Positions 1 to 9,482 of a stretch of 64,000 nucleotides of DNA are shown here, piece after piece. Each line of letters begins with the position of its first letter. Position 1 is the first letter of the stretch. Below the pieces are notes generated by a model. It did not search any database. It was not told where the DNA came from and was given only the letters and a program-made list of their open reading frames with translations. The translations under genes were made by a program, and so were the position numbers. Source of the stretch: Thermoanaerobaculia bacterium (GTDB lineage: Bacteria; Acidobacteriota; Thermoanaerobaculia; Multivoradales; J023); NCBI GenBank assembly GCA_030431255.1, contig JAUIJL010000007.1:248001-312000 (forward strand). Direction: 5' to 3'.

Positions 1-2976
1 ATCCTTCTTGAACCACTTGTCGAAGCCGTCGAAGAGCTTCAGGAAGACCAGGCGGGCGGAGTAGCCGTCGCCCGGGCCGGCGACGGGCACGCCGACCTCG
101 AAGTTGAGGATGGTTTCCCACGGGCCCATGATGGTGCCTTCGAGACCGATGCCGGCCAGCAGCTCGTTGTCGAGGCCGGTGGCTTCGTCGGTGGCCCAGG
201 CGACGTCGCCGTCGATTTCCACTTGCAGCAGGTCGGAGACGCCGACGCCGTAGGTGAGGCTGAGGGCGTTGACTTCTTCGGCGCGCACTAGGCCGCTTGG
301 GTAGCCGGCGACGCTGGCGGAGCTGAACAGGCCGAAGTCGTATTTGCTGAAGCGGTCGAGGTCCTCACCGCTCAGGTGCTCGAGCTCGACGCCGAATTTG
401 GTGAAATTCGGCAGCCACCAGGTTTTGCCCAGGGAAACAGCCCATCGCAGGTAGTCTTCTTGCTCGGGATCGAATTCCGTGTTGTCGGGCAGGCCCCAGA
501 ATTCCCAATCTTGCCGTTGGCTGAGGGTCGCCTCGGCTTTGAAGCGATAGCCGGAACGAGAGTAGGTGAGCTCGGCTCCGTAGCTTTGGATCAGGGTGTC
601 CTCCGGCAGGACGAAATCCTCGGCGGTGTCGTCGGCCCGGCCGTAGCTCACCGACGACAGACCGGCGGTGAAATCGAGCTTGGCGTAGTTGCCGAGCTGA
701 CGGCCGAGGAAGAGGGAGACGGAGCTTTGCTTCTGCTCGATCTCTTCCATCGGCACTTCTTCACCGTCGCGATAGAGCTCGTCGCCGAAGTCGATGAAGA
801 TGCCGTTGACGTTGCCGCCGAAGTCCCATTTGCTCTCGAATAGACGGGGCTGCGCCAGGTTGACGGTGAGGAACGGACCGGCGAACAACACGTTGAGCTG
901 GCCACCGGAATCCCGGAAATCGAGATCGAGGTAGTTCACGCCCGCCAAGGGAATCGGGAACTCTTGGCTTTCGTCGTAGAAAATGCCACCGGCTAGGAAG
1001 AAACGGCTGGTATCGAATTCTTCTTGCACCACCCGCTCACCGGATTCGTCTTTGATCAAATACCGCAGGCCCTCTTCCGTGTCGCGCACCATGGTGGCGT
1101 CGGAATCCATGGCCACTTGACGCTCGGACTCGAAATCGTCGCCGTTGATGCGGATCGCCGACAGCAGGCTTTCCCGCTCCACCTGGATCGCCGCGTTGAG
1201 CAAGGACCACACCTGCTGACCCACAATGCGGGTGGGCAGGAAGTAGCTGTCGGGGCTCCAGGCCGCCGGTTGGCCGTTGGTATCCACGGGATTGAAGTAG
1301 ACGGTTTCGTCGTTCGACAGCACCTCGCCGTCGAGACCCAGCTGCAAGCTGCGGGTTTTCACCCTGGCGTAAATCTCACGATCTACCCACACGGTGCCTT
1401 GGTAGAGGCTCTTACCCGGCTCCGCCGCCACCGCCGGCTCGAAATCGACCACCCAACAATCGTGACCGTCCACCACCTCGGTGCCGCGCAGACGGTAGGT
1501 GTATTCCTTGGTGAAGTTGATGGTGAGGGGCAGAACCGCCGCTTTCTCGGGCTGCAAAATGGGCAGCTCCGGCAGCTTCTTGCCCTTCCATTTCACGCCG
1601 TTGAAGTAGAAATCTTCCCAGGTCCAGTCAAAGCCCTGGCCTTGGCGGAAGAAGAAGTCACCGTCGAAGGACGCTTCCACTCCGCCGGTGCCCGTGCCGA
1701 CCTCGAAACGCAGGTGCAGGATGTTGCGCGCTTGGTAGTGATCGACCTTGCGGGTTTGGGCGTCCTCAAAGGCCTGCAAGCGACGCAAGATCTCTTCCAC
1801 CGGCATCTGACGGGAGTCGTCGACCTGGACCTCTTCCTCCAAACCTTCGAGCTCGGCGGCGGTCATGCGCTCGACTTTGACCACGCTCACGGGCGCCGGT
1901 GATTCCAGGGGCACCAACAGCCCACCGCCCGTGCGCTTCTGACCGAAGACCGAGCCTTCGAAGCCGTCTTTATAGTCGAAAACCCGCGGGCTGCGCAGCT
2001 GGGGATCTTTGAAGAAGAGATTGACCTGAGACGCTTCGGGCTCGGCTTCGGCGATCACCCGCAGGGAGAGATCCTCGCCCTTGACGTAGGTCCAGGCCCG
2101 AGCAGCGCCGGTGGGCACGGTGTAGGGGTCGTAGGACATATCCCCCTGGAATTCCCGGGCCAATAGCTTGAGCGGATTCAGCGCCGCGGCGTCGCGAGTG
2201 AAGCGGAATAGGGTGACGGCGAAGCCTTTTTGCGCCGACTCCGCCGTAAGCGCCAGGCTGCGGCTTTCGTCTTTCGGGAAGGACAGCCGGTCGAGCACGA
2301 TGGGCTTGCCGGGATCGAGCTCGCGGATGGCGCCGATCGCTTCTTTCACTTGGTCGTCGGAGCCGCCGGGCTGGAGGGCGACGCCGTCCACGTAGGCTGC
2401 CACGTTCTCGGCGTAAAACTCTTGGAGGGCGGCGGCGTCCGGCACCAGCGGACCGGCCAACACCCGCGCGTCGGCCTGGGCACCGGTCACCACGACCGCG
2501 GCACGTTTCACCAGATAAGCGAAGTCCTTGGTGGTCGCTTCGCCTTCCGACGGGCGCCAGGTGAGCTGGAAGTGAGCCCGCTCACCGGAATCGAGGGCCA
2601 GGGCCGAGAGCGCCTCGAGCTCGTTTTGCAAGGTGTCGAGATGCTCTTGAATCGGCGCCGGGGAACGGAAAATGGCCAGGGTCCACGGCGTGCCGCCGAC
2701 CCGTCGCACCGCTTCGAACGCTGCGTTGGAGCCGTTGCCGTCGAGCTCCGTGGGCCAGACCACGTAGAGCCGGGCCTCGCCCTCGACCTTCAGGCCGGCG
2801 GCCAGGGCGTCGATGGCGATGCCGGGCTCTTCAACCCAAATACCGGCGCACGGTCGGCACGGCGGACCCGCGGCGCTCGCCATCGTGGCAGAACCGAGCA
2901 GCGAAAGCGCTACACCGAAAACAAGGCCTAAAACGAAGGAAATGCGGGGCCCACGGGGCACGTCGGGGTGATTCAT
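1..2976 (-). CDS. Secreted outer-membrane-type protein, C-terminus outside the window
   Basis: Open for 992 codons to the window edge without a stop, so the 3' end is missing. The ATG is preceded by AGGA about ten bases upstream. Residues 1-36 form a signal peptide (basic start, hydrophobic core, cleavage near ASAA). Residues about 45-260 contain a short Cys-rich segment (CRPC) and alternating strand/helix segments that could be a TIM-barrel-like fold. A later part (about 420-600) resembles the outer-membrane lipoprotein-sorting type, with phrases such as DGHDCWVVDF and VWVDREIYARVKT. The last 250 residues alternate polar and aromatic positions like a beta-barrel. I do not recognise a named family. 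An outer-membrane or periplasmic location is inference. Confidence 0.7.
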   Translation of the reverse strand, partial: MNHPDVPRGPRISFVLGLVFGVALSLLGSATMASAAGPPCRPCAGIWVEEPGIAIDALAAGLKVEGEARLYVVWPTELDGNGSNAAFEAVRRVGGTPWTLAIFRSPAPIQEHLDTLQNELEALSALALDSGERAHFQLTWRPSEGEATTKDFAYLVKRAAVVVTGAQADARVLAGPLVPDAAALQEFYAENVAAYVDGVALQPGGSDDQVKEAIGAIRELDPGKPIVLDRLSFPKDESRSLALTAESAQKGFAVTLFRFTRDAAALNPLKLLAREFQGDMSYDPYTVPTGAARAWTYVKGEDLSLRVIAEAEPEASQVNLFFKDPQLRSPRVFDYKDGFEGSVFGQKRTGGGLLVPLESPAPVSVVKVERMTAAELEGLEEEVQVDDSRQMPVEEILRRLQAFEDAQTRKVDHYQARNILHLRFEVGTGTGGVEASFDGDFFFRQGQGFDWTWEDFYFNGVKWKGKKLPELPILQPEKAAVLPLTINFTKEYTYRLRGTEVVDGHDCWVVDFEPAVAAEPGKSLYQGTVWVDREIYARVKTRSLQLGLDGEVLSNDETVYFNPVDTNGQPAAWSPDSYFLPTRIVGQQVWSLLNAAIQVERESLLSAIRINGDDFESERQVAMDSDATMVRDTEEGLRYLIKDESGERVVQEEFDTSRFFLAGGIFYDESQEFPIPLAGVNYLDLDFRDSGGQLNVLFAGPFLTVNLAQPRLFESKWDFGGNVNGIFIDFGDELYRDGEEVPMEEIEQKQSSVSLFLGRQLGNYAKLDFTAGLSSVSYGRADDTAEDFVLPEDTLIQSYGAELTYSRSGYRFKAEATLSQRQDWEFWGLPDNTEFDPEQEDYLRWAVSLGKTWWLPNFTKFGVELEHLSGEDLDRFSKYDFGLFSSASVAGYPSGLVRAEEVNALSLTYGVGVSDLLQVEIDGDVAWATDEATGLDNELLAGIGLEGTIMGPWETILNFEVGVPVAGPGDGYSARLVFLKLFDGFDKWFKKD

Positions 2977-3197
2977 GGTGAAGGTCCTGTGAAAGCTATG
3001 AAGGAACCTCGAGAGCTACCGGTAGGGCTTCTCAAGTGTTTGGAATTTCGAATAGCGAGAATACTTCGGGTGTCGGTTATCCGAGGCGCTGTCTACTTTT
3101 TCGAACATCTCAGGCAGCACCCCGGAAGTTACAAAAACCAGCGATCGTAAGCCGCCGATCTCCCCCTTTTTTCTTCGCTGCCCGAGCTCAGCGGGAT

Positions 3198-4625
3198 TCA
3201 AGGACCGTCCTTGGACCCGGCGCCTCGGCTGCTGCCGTCCTTATCTAGCAATTCCTTTGCCGGCATCAGACCCGCCGACGCCAGGGCCTCGTGGAGGTAT
3301 CGATATTCGGGGGTCAGCTTTCCACGATGGGTGATGATCGCCCGCAGCACCGCTTTCGGCAGCTCGAGCTCGTCGAACGGCTGCGAGTAGTCCGCCTTGG
3401 CGATGGCGGGCACGAAATCCCGCAGGGATCGGCTGAAGTTGTCGGACGCGTCCCGGGACAGCTCACAGGGCAGGTTGTCCACCGCCAACACGGCGATGCC
3501 GGAACCGATCAAGCCGTCGACAAAAGCGTCGGTTTCAGGGTCGTAGATGTAGGTCGGTTGATCCGGCTGGGTGGGCTTGTAGGTCAGCTCCACCGCCCCG
3601 TCGATATCGCAGGTCACGTCGCCGATCACCCGCAATCGCCTGTGACCGTCGAGCCATTGTTTTTGAACGTCGACTTTGGTGACGAATTTCGGGTAGTCCT
3701 CGGTCCAGAAAATACCGTTCATCAACACCGTCAAATAGGGCAAGTACTCCTGGAATCGGGCCTCGAATCGCTCGGGATGCTGGTGATATTCCGTTTCCAC
3801 GAACGGACGTCCCGCTTCGATCGGACGGGCCAAATGTCGCTTGTCGAAAACCACCTTGAAGATGCGATCCCGCACCTTGCGATCCATCACCGCCGGCAAG
3901 TCTGCGGGCTCGACGATTTCGTGGGGCAGCAGATCGAAGACCTCCTGGGCCCCTTGGCTGACACTGCCGCGGCCGGTGAAACCCACCACCAACGGTCCGT
4001 CGGGCAGGTTGAGGCCCGACGATTTCAAGCTTTGACCCGCTTCGGTGATCACCTGCTCAGCATGGGCGAGGTCTCGATACGTATAGGCCTGCTTGATCTG
4101 GGAGAACGGGTTGGGGACGCCTTCCATCAGCAGCCGCCGTCCGAGCACATAGAGGCTGTCGATCATGCCCGCCTGGCCCGCTTCGAGGCCGAATTTCACC
4201 AAGCGGTGCCCCTGGGCGTCGGTGATGCGCTCGTAATCGATCAGGGTGATGCCCTTGTCCAACAGCGTGCGCAGCAGCGGCATGTTGTAGCGCTGCCCTT
4301 TGATCACATGGGCGAAGAAACAATAGGTCTTGCCGTCGAGCAGCAGGGGAATGGGCACCTCTTTGACCGCGAAAATCACGTCGGCCGCGGAGAGGTCCAT
4401 TTGCACCGTGGCCCCGACCTCACTGAACGTGGTGTCTGGGTAGATGCGATTTTCCGAAGGCTGAACCACGACACCCAATCCGTGGCCGGCCTGCAGCTCG
4501 TCGATATCCGCGGGCACCAGTGGCACCCGCCGTTCCCACACGCTTTTGTCCTCGAGCCGAATGCCGACCATCGCCGGACCCGGGCCTTCGGTGACGGTCT
4601 CGCCCGCCAGCTTTTGATCCACCAC
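3198..4625 (-). CDS. Lysine-ketoglutarate reductase-like protein (AlaDH/PNT N-terminal fold)
   Basis: 475 residues. The N-terminal third matches the alanine-dehydrogenase/transhydrogenase N-domain as found in the lysine-ketoglutarate reductase half of eukaryotic [14 protein letters not shown] near residue 33, then [12 protein letters not shown] and [11 protein letters not shown] second nucleotide-binding region begins at [16 protein letters not shown] (about residue 216). The saccharopine dehydrogenase half is absent, so this is the reductase half alone. In that family the enzyme condenses lysine with 2-oxoglutarate to saccharopine using NADPH. It lies ten bases after the thiolase stop and is almost certainly co-transcribed with it, which suggests amino-acid or acyl-CoA catabolism. 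Actual substrate is unproven. The C-terminal 25 residues are charged and Gly/Ser-rich. Confidence 0.8.
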   Translation of the reverse strand: MVDQKLAGETVTEGPGPAMVGIRLEDKSVWERRVPLVPADIDELQAGHGLGVVVQPSENRIYPDTTFSEVGATVQMDLSAADVIFAVKEVPIPLLLDGKTYCFFAHVIKGQRYNMPLLRTLLDKGITLIDYERITDAQGHRLVKFGLEAGQAGMIDSLYVLGRRLLMEGVPNPFSQIKQAYTYRDLAHAEQVITEAGQSLKSSGLNLPDGPLVVGFTGRGSVSQGAQEVFDLLPHEIVEPADLPAVMDRKVRDRIFKVVFDKRHLARPIEAGRPFVETEYHQHPERFEARFQEYLPYLTVLMNGIFWTEDYPKFVTKVDVQKQWLDGHRRLRVIGDVTCDIDGAVELTYKPTQPDQPTYIYDPETDAFVDGLIGSGIAVLAVDNLPCELSRDASDNFSRSLRDFVPAIAKADYSQPFDELELPKAVLRAIITHRGKLTPEYRYLHEALASAGLMPAKELLDKDGSSRGAGSKDGP

Positions 4626-4635
4626 CTGGCAGTCC

Positions 4636-5877
4636 TCAGATCCGTTCGACGATGGTGGCGATGCCCATGCCGCCGCCGATGCAGAGGGTCACCAGGCCGG
4701 TGCTCAGGTCTCGGCGCTCCAGCTCGTCGATCACCGTGCCGATGAGGATCGCGCCGGTGGCTCCCAGGGGATGGCCGAGGGCGATGGCGCCGCCGTTGAC
4801 GTTGACCCGATCGTGATCGATCTTCAAGTTGCGCATGGTTTGCAACGGGATAGCGGCAAAAGCCTCGTTGATCTCCCACAGGTCGATGTCAGAGGCGGCC
4901 ATGCCGGCCTTTTTGAGGGCTTTTTCCGACGCCGGGGTCGGCGCGGTGAGCATGATCAGCGGCTCGGCGCCGGCCGTGGCCACCGCTTTCACCCGCGCCC
5001 GCGGTTTCAGGCCGTGGGCCTTGGCGTAATCGTTGCTCGCCACCAGGATGGCCGCCGCGCCGTCGACGATGCCCGAAGAGTTGCCGGCGGTGTGCACATG
5101 GTGGATGGCGTCGCCGGCCTCAGGGTATTTCTCTAAGGCGATTTGGTCCGAGGTCTTGGAGCCGGGTCCGTCCACGGGGCTGGCGCCCCAGCGCTCGAAG
5201 ACCGGATCGAGCTCGGACAAAGCCTCGAACGTGGTGCCGGCCCGGGGGTGCTCGTCGCGATCCAAGGCGGTTTCGCCGGTGGCGGGGTCGACCACGGAGA
5301 AAAGGCTTTTGTCGAAGAGGCCGTTCTTCTGAGCTTCTTCGGCCCGACGCTGGCTTTCGGCGGCGAAGCGGTCGCAATCCTCGCGGGAGAAACCTTCGAG
5401 GGTGGCGATCAAATCCGCGGAGATGCCTTGGGCCACTTGGTGGATCTTCTCCCGCAAACGCAGGTTGTTGCCGTCAATACCGGCGCCGTCGGACATCATG
5501 GGCACCCGCGACATGCTTTCCACACCGCCGCCTACCACCAGCTCCTGTTGACCGCTCATCACACCCATGGCGGCGAAATTCAAGGCCTGGGCACCGGAGC
5601 CGCAGAAGCGATTCAGGGTCACACCCGTGACCTCCAAGGGCCAGCCGGCAGAGAGCACACTGTTGCGCGCGATGTTGGCGCCCTGCTCGTTGGCCTGGGA
5701 AACACAGCCCAGGACCACGTCTTCCACGTCGCCCACGTTGAAGTCGGTCCGTTTCGCCAATTGCCGGAGGGTTTGGGCCATCAGCTCTTGGGGATGAATA
5801 CCTGAAAGGGCGCCTTTATCTTTTTTACCGCGGCCGCGGGGGGTCCGCACCGCATCAAGAATCCAAGCTTCACGCAT
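4636..5877 (-). CDS. Acetyl-CoA C-acyltransferase (thiolase)
   Basis: 413 residues, normal for thiolases. It cleaves 3-ketoacyl-CoA with CoA, or condenses two acyl-CoAs, in the cytoplasm. The nucleophilic Cys is in [11 protein letters not shown] (about residue 94), the second conserved block is [15 protein letters not shown] near residue 360, and the second catalytic Cys is in LCIGGGMG near the C-terminus. It starts [13 protein letters not shown], as in FadA/PcaF-type thiolases. The ATG has a GGAG about nine bases upstream. It is the first gene of a two-gene unit with the downstream reductase-like gene. Upstream lie a 15-bp tandem repeat and a good promoter match. Which chain length or pathway it serves cannot be read from sequence. 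Confidence 0.92.
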   Translation of the reverse strand: MREAWILDAVRTPRGRGKKDKGALSGIHPQELMAQTLRQLAKRTDFNVGDVEDVVLGCVSQANEQGANIARNSVLSAGWPLEVTGVTLNRFCGSGAQALNFAAMGVMSGQQELVVGGGVESMSRVPMMSDGAGIDGNNLRLREKIHQVAQGISADLIATLEGFSREDCDRFAAESQRRAEEAQKNGLFDKSLFSVVDPATGETALDRDEHPRAGTTFEALSELDPVFERWGASPVDGPGSKTSDQIALEKYPEAGDAIHHVHTAGNSSGIVDGAAAILVASNDYAKAHGLKPRARVKAVATAGAEPLIMLTAPTPASEKALKKAGMAASDIDLWEINEAFAAIPLQTMRNLKIDHDRVNVNGGAIALGHPLGATGAILIGTVIDELERRDLSTGLVTLCIGGGMGIATIVERI

Positions 5878-5900
5878 GGTTTGTCTCCAAAGGAAAACGA

Positions 5901-5930
5901 GTCGTTCTCGGGGATGTCGTTCTCGGGGAT
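5901..5930. repeat. Perfect 15-bp tandem duplication in the thiolase leader
   Basis: GTCGTTCTCGGGGAT occurs twice head to tail, 24 bases upstream of the thiolase start codon and inside its predicted 5' untranslated region. Confidence 0.85.
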
Positions 5931-5979
5931 TAGGAAGGCGGTCGAGTGGCCTCAGGGGGCTGCGCTTCGCCGCATTGGA

Positions 5980-6008
5980 AACTTACCGCTCGGTCAGCAA
6001 GCTGTCAA
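5980..6008 (-). promoter_or_regulatory. Putative sigma-70 promoter of the thiolase operon with an embedded inverted repeat
   Basis: On the minus strand a perfect -35 TTGACA (6003-6008) is followed after 17 bases by TAAGTT (5980-5985). The spacer contains ACCG-AG-CGGT, a short inverted repeat placed where a TetR-type repressor could block RNA polymerase. The repressor is inference. Confidence 0.5.
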
Positions 6009-6033
6009 CGCAACCTGGCCTGGGAGCGAAGCG

Positions 6034-6561
6034 TCATCCCTCAGGCACCATGGCGTCCGCCACGGCGTGGTCCAGGGTGTTCTTGCTCACCAGCCCCTTG
6101 AACACCGATCGAATCGTCAGATCCGAGTCGAGGATCAAGGTGTAGGGGATCGCCACGCCGCCGAGTCGACGAAAGTAAGCCATGCCGTCCAGCAGAACCG
6201 GGTATTCGATCCGCTGATCCTCAACGAAGGATTTGACCATCTCGGGCCCCGCGTCGTCCAAGGAGATCGACACCACCTTGACCTCACCGCTCTCGTGTAG
6301 ATCTCGCAAGGTGGGAATCTCGCGGATGCACGGCCCACACCACGTGGCCCAAAAATTGATCACCACCGGCCGGCCGTCGCCGCTCAAATCCTCGTGCACG
6401 AAGCGGCCGCCGTCGAGCAAAGGCATGTCGAGCTCGGGCAACGGCTGACCGTGCAACGCACCCACCGGCCCGCTCGGGTTACAGCCGACGACCATCAATG
6501 CAACCGCCACGGCGACGATCCACAGCAGGGCCGCCGCGGCGACCCGAGCGCGCCACGCCAT
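6034..6561 (-). CDS. TlpA/ResA-like thioredoxin-fold lipoprotein
   Basis: 175 residues from the ATG that overlaps the acyl-CoA dehydrogenase stop (TGATG), an arrangement typical of translational coupling. The N-terminus is a membrane-targeting segment ending in a lipobox, MVVGC, so the mature protein is probably lipid-anchored outside the cytoplasmic membrane. The redox site is WATWCGPC about residue 80, with cis-Pro in GVAIPYT about 140. TlpA/ResA proteins reduce disulfides of exported proteins such as apocytochromes. No cytochrome-maturation gene is nearby, so its partner is unknown. A longer in-frame start exists upstream but lies inside the neighbouring gene. Confidence 0.87.
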   Translation of the reverse strand: MAWRARVAAAALLWIVAVAVALMVVGCNPSGPVGALHGQPLPELDMPLLDGGRFVHEDLSGDGRPVVINFWATWCGPCIREIPTLRDLHESGEVKVVSISLDDAGPEMVKSFVEDQRIEYPVLLDGMAYFRRLGGVAIPYTLILDSDLTIRSVFKGLVSKNTLDHAVADAMVPEG

Positions 6562-7787
6562 CAATCGGCACTCCGCAGCTGACGCTTGAGCTCCAATTTG
6601 GCCACCGTCTCCCGATGCACCTCGTCGGGACCGTCCGCCAAGCGCAGGGTGCGGGCCATGGCCCAATGGTAGGCCAAGTGGAAATCCCCCGAGACCCCGG
6701 CGCCACCGTGGGCTTGAATCGCCCGATCGAGCACCCGCAGGGCAACGTTGGGCGCCACCACCTTGATCATGGCGATCTCGCTGCGCGCCACCTTATTGCC
6801 CACCGTATCCATCATGTGGGCCGCTTTGAGGGTCAGCAGACGGGCTTGATCGATCTCCATGCGCGAGTCGGCGATGTCGGCCCGCAGGGTGCCCATGTCC
6901 ATCAGCCGGCTACCGAACGCCACCCGCTCCGAGGCCCGTCGGCACATGGCTTCCAAAGCCCTCTCCGCCACACCGATCAGGCGCATGCAATGGTGAATGC
7001 GACCGGGGCCTAACCGCCCCTGGGCGATCTCGAAACCCCGTCCCTCGCCGAGCAGCATATTCGAGGCCGGCACCCGCACGTGGTCGAATTCGATCTCCGC
7101 GTGGCCGTGGGGAGCGTCGTCGTAGCCGAAGACCGTAAGCATGCGCTCGATATTCACCCCGGGGGCGTCGAGGGGCACCAGGATCATGGAATGGCGCAGA
7201 TGACGGGGACCGTCGGTGGCGTTGACACCGAGGAAGATGGCCACTTTGCAACGACGATCTCCGGCGCCGGAGGTCCACCATTTGCGACCGTTGATCACGT
7301 ATTCGTCACCGTCGCGGGTGATGGTGGATTGGATATTGGTGGCGTCCGACGAGGCGACCTCAGGCTCGGTCATGGCGAAACACGAGCGGATCTCACCGTT
7401 GAGCAGAGGCTTCAGCCAACGCTCCTTCTGCTCGTCCGAGCCGTAGCGCACCAACACCTCCATATTGCCCGTATCCGGCGCCGAGCAATTGAAGATCTCG
7501 GGGGCGAAGATCACCCGGCCCATGATCTCGCACAGGTTCGCATATTCCAGGTTGGTCAGCCCGGCCCCGAGCTCGCTTTCGGGCAAGAAGAGGTTCCACA
7601 GCCCCGCTTCCCGGGCTTTCGCTTTGAGCGGCTCCAACAGAGCCGGCGGCTGCCAGCGATCCTCAGCTTCATCGACCTGACGATGAAACTCCCGCTCGAT
7701 GGGGTACACGTGGGCGTCCATGAATCGCAGCAATCGGTCACGAAGATCCTGGACGCGATCACTGGTCTCGAATATGTCTTGGCTCAT
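6561..7787 (-). CDS. Acyl-CoA dehydrogenase (ACAD10/11-like)
   Basis: 408 residues, full length for the FAD-dependent acyl-CoA dehydrogenase family, which introduces a 2,3 double bond into acyl-CoA and passes electrons to ETF. Family blocks are visible: [15 protein letters not shown] (flavin/substrate contacts, about 137), [10 protein letters not shown], and the C-terminal [13 protein letters not shown] followed by [13 protein letters not shown]. The last motif is characteristic of the ACAD10/ACAD11 branch. An APH-type kinase resembling the other half of ACAD10/11 is encoded about 40 kb away in this window. Here the gene sits between threonine aldolase (13-bp gap) and the TlpA-like gene (coupled). 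Confidence 0.92.
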   Translation of the reverse strand: MSQDIFETSDRVQDLRDRLLRFMDAHVYPIEREFHRQVDEAEDRWQPPALLEPLKAKAREAGLWNLFLPESELGAGLTNLEYANLCEIMGRVIFAPEIFNCSAPDTGNMEVLVRYGSDEQKERWLKPLLNGEIRSCFAMTEPEVASSDATNIQSTITRDGDEYVINGRKWWTSGAGDRRCKVAIFLGVNATDGPRHLRHSMILVPLDAPGVNIERMLTVFGYDDAPHGHAEIEFDHVRVPASNMLLGEGRGFEIAQGRLGPGRIHHCMRLIGVAERALEAMCRRASERVAFGSRLMDMGTLRADIADSRMEIDQARLLTLKAAHMMDTVGNKVARSEIAMIKVVAPNVALRVLDRAIQAHGGAGVSGDFHLAYHWAMARTLRLADGPDEVHRETVAKLELKRQLRSAD

Positions 7788-7800
7788 GGCTCAACAATCC

Positions 7801-8826
7801 TTAAAGGTCGGCACGAAGTCGTTGCAGGGCGGCCACGAAGGCATCGATATCGGCCTCGGTGGTGTCGAAGGACGTCATCCAACGCACCTCGTCGGTGGCG
7901 GCATTCCAAACGTAAAAGAAGAACTCTTTTTGCAGGGCCTTACAAAGGCTCGGCTCGAGGCGAGCGAAGACCGCGTTGGCGTGCACCTCTTGGGTGATCT
8001 CCACCCCGGCGTCGGCCATGCGTTCCGCCAATAAGCGGGCCATGGCGTTGGCGTAGGAGGCGTTGGCGAACCACAGGCCATCGTGCAACAAGGCCTCGAA
8101 TTGGGCGGCGATAAAGCGCATTTTCGACGACAGCTGGGCCGCTTGCTTGCGGTAAAACTGGGCCCGTTTCCCCAGCTCCGGCCGGAGAAAGACCACCGCC
8201 TCACCGAACATCAAGCCGTTCTTGGTGCCGCCGAAGGACAGCACATCGACCCCCGTGTCGGTGACCATTTCCTTCAAGGTGCAGCCCTTGGCAGCGGCAG
8301 CGTTGGCGATGCGCGCGCCGTCCATGTGCAGGAACAAATCGTGCCGTCGACAACAGGCAGACAACGCCGAGATCTCCTCCGGGTCATAGACCTGACCCAG
8401 CTCCGTGGCCTGGGTGATCGACACCACCTTGGGTTGGGGATGGTGGCAATCGCCGATCAAACCCACGAAGCGCTCGATATCTTTCACCGTCAGCTTGCCG
8501 TCCGTCGACGGCACCGTCAGCAGCTTGCAGCCGGCGATCCGCTCCGGCGCCCCGCATTCGTCCACATGCAAGTGGGCCATCTCGGTGCAAATCACCGCTT
8601 CGTAGGAATGGGTCAAAGCGGCCATGGCGGTCACATTGGCACCGGTGCCGTTATAAACGAAAAGCACCGGCCCTTCGGTGCCGAAAGCCTGTTGGATCGC
8701 CGTTTGGGCCCGATCCGTCCAAGGATCGTCGCCATAGGCCACCGCGTGGTCGGCATTGGCCGCTTCGAGGGCCCGCCAAATCATCGGATGGGCGCCGGAA
8801 TTATTGTCACTGGCAAAGCTGCGCAT
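7801..8826 (-). CDS. ltaE: Low-specificity threonine aldolase (PLP enzyme)
   Basis: 341 residues from the ATG preceded by GGGAGA. A longer open frame upstream is Arg-rich and does not look like protein. It belongs to the beta-eliminating lyase/aldolase family that splits threonine to glycine and acetaldehyde. Evidence is the start FASDNNSGAHP, the cofactor-holding LHMDGARIANA (about residue 160), and the Schiff-base lysine in SFGGTKNGLMFG (about 195). The glycine produced could feed glycine decarboxylase (gcvP is in this window), but the two are not linked. First gene of the minus-strand run with the acyl-CoA dehydrogenase and TlpA-like genes. Confidence 0.92.
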   Translation of the reverse strand: MRSFASDNNSGAHPMIWRALEAANADHAVAYGDDPWTDRAQTAIQQAFGTEGPVLFVYNGTGANVTAMAALTHSYEAVICTEMAHLHVDECGAPERIAGCKLLTVPSTDGKLTVKDIERFVGLIGDCHHPQPKVVSITQATELGQVYDPEEISALSACCRRHDLFLHMDGARIANAAAAKGCTLKEMVTDTGVDVLSFGGTKNGLMFGEAVVFLRPELGKRAQFYRKQAAQLSSKMRFIAAQFEALLHDGLWFANASYANAMARLLAERMADAGVEITQEVHANAVFARLEPSLCKALQKEFFFYVWNAATDEVRWMTSFDTTEADIDAFVAALQRLRADL

Positions 8827-9014
8827 GAATCTCCCGTGGGTCGTGAGCCGTCGCACCGACATCGTCCGACGGCGGAGCCGGATTCTACCGCCTCCGCCCC
8901 GCCCACGCAGCCGACCCGCCCAATCCCCCGCGGTATTGCGCTCAAAAAGCCGATTGCGCACAAAAAGCCGTCATGGACCTCAACGGCGGGTCGGGATTAG
9001 AATAAGACTCATGC

Positions 9015-9090
9015 GCACCTGTAGCTCAATGGATAGAGCATCTGACTTCGGATCAGAGGGTTGGGGGTTCGAGTCCCTCCGGGTGTGCCA
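9015..9090 (+). tRNA. tRNA-Arg, anticodon UCG
   Basis: 76 bases fold as a cloverleaf: acceptor GCACCTG pairs with CGGGTGT, D-arm begins TAGCTC, anticodon stem TCTGA/TCAGA encloses CTTCGGA with anticodon TCG, T-loop TTCGAGT, and CCA is encoded. A TAGAAT at 8998-9003, with TGGACC 18 bases before it, may be its promoter. Confidence 0.95.
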
Positions 9091-9140
9091 ACCCCTCCCC
9101 CCTTCGACCCCGCTTTCACGCTCAAACTGATCGTTGATTT

Positions 9141-9371
9141 ATGGCCAGCAGCGCGATCAAAGAAATCGAAGCAAAAGCGATGGAGCTTTCCGCCGCGGAT
9201 CGGGCCAACCTCGTAGAAGCGATCCTAAAAAGCCTGGTCCCACCTGAAGACGAGATCCTGAACGCATGGATCCACGAAGCCCGTCGTCGCGATCTCGAGC
9301 TGGGCGACCGTCCGGAGGCCGGCATCCCAGCGGCAGAAGCGATTCAGAGGGCCCGGGCCGCCATCTCTTGA
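9141..9371 (+). CDS. Addiction-module antitoxin-like protein, apparently without a toxin partner
   Basis: 76 residues. The start AIKEIEAKAMELSAADRANL followed by an EAILKSL helix fits the 'putative addiction module component' family, whose members are normally encoded just upstream of a RelE/ParE-type toxin. Here no toxin follows: 111 bp later begins the ECF sigma factor, and the gap holds no RelE-like reading frame. It lies directly downstream of the tRNA-Arg gene. Either a solitary remnant or a regulator acting elsewhere. Confidence 0.7.
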   Translation: MASSAIKEIEAKAMELSAADRANLVEAILKSLVPPEDEILNAWIHEARRRDLELGDRPEAGIPAAEAIQRARAAIS

Positions 9372-9482
9372 CTGCTACAAGATGTCTACACCGTGCCGGT
9401 GCCCTTGGACGTCGCTTGCTCCTCTCTCGTCCCGCGGCCTTACCCTAGCGATCGTGCGCCGACCCCGCGGTGTGGAGACGCC

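Noticed and set aside
1024-2931. Long plus-strand open frames near the left edge
   Set aside because: They oppose the 992-codon minus-strand gene, which has a signal peptide and a binding site; their composition is His/Gly/Val-rich antisense type.
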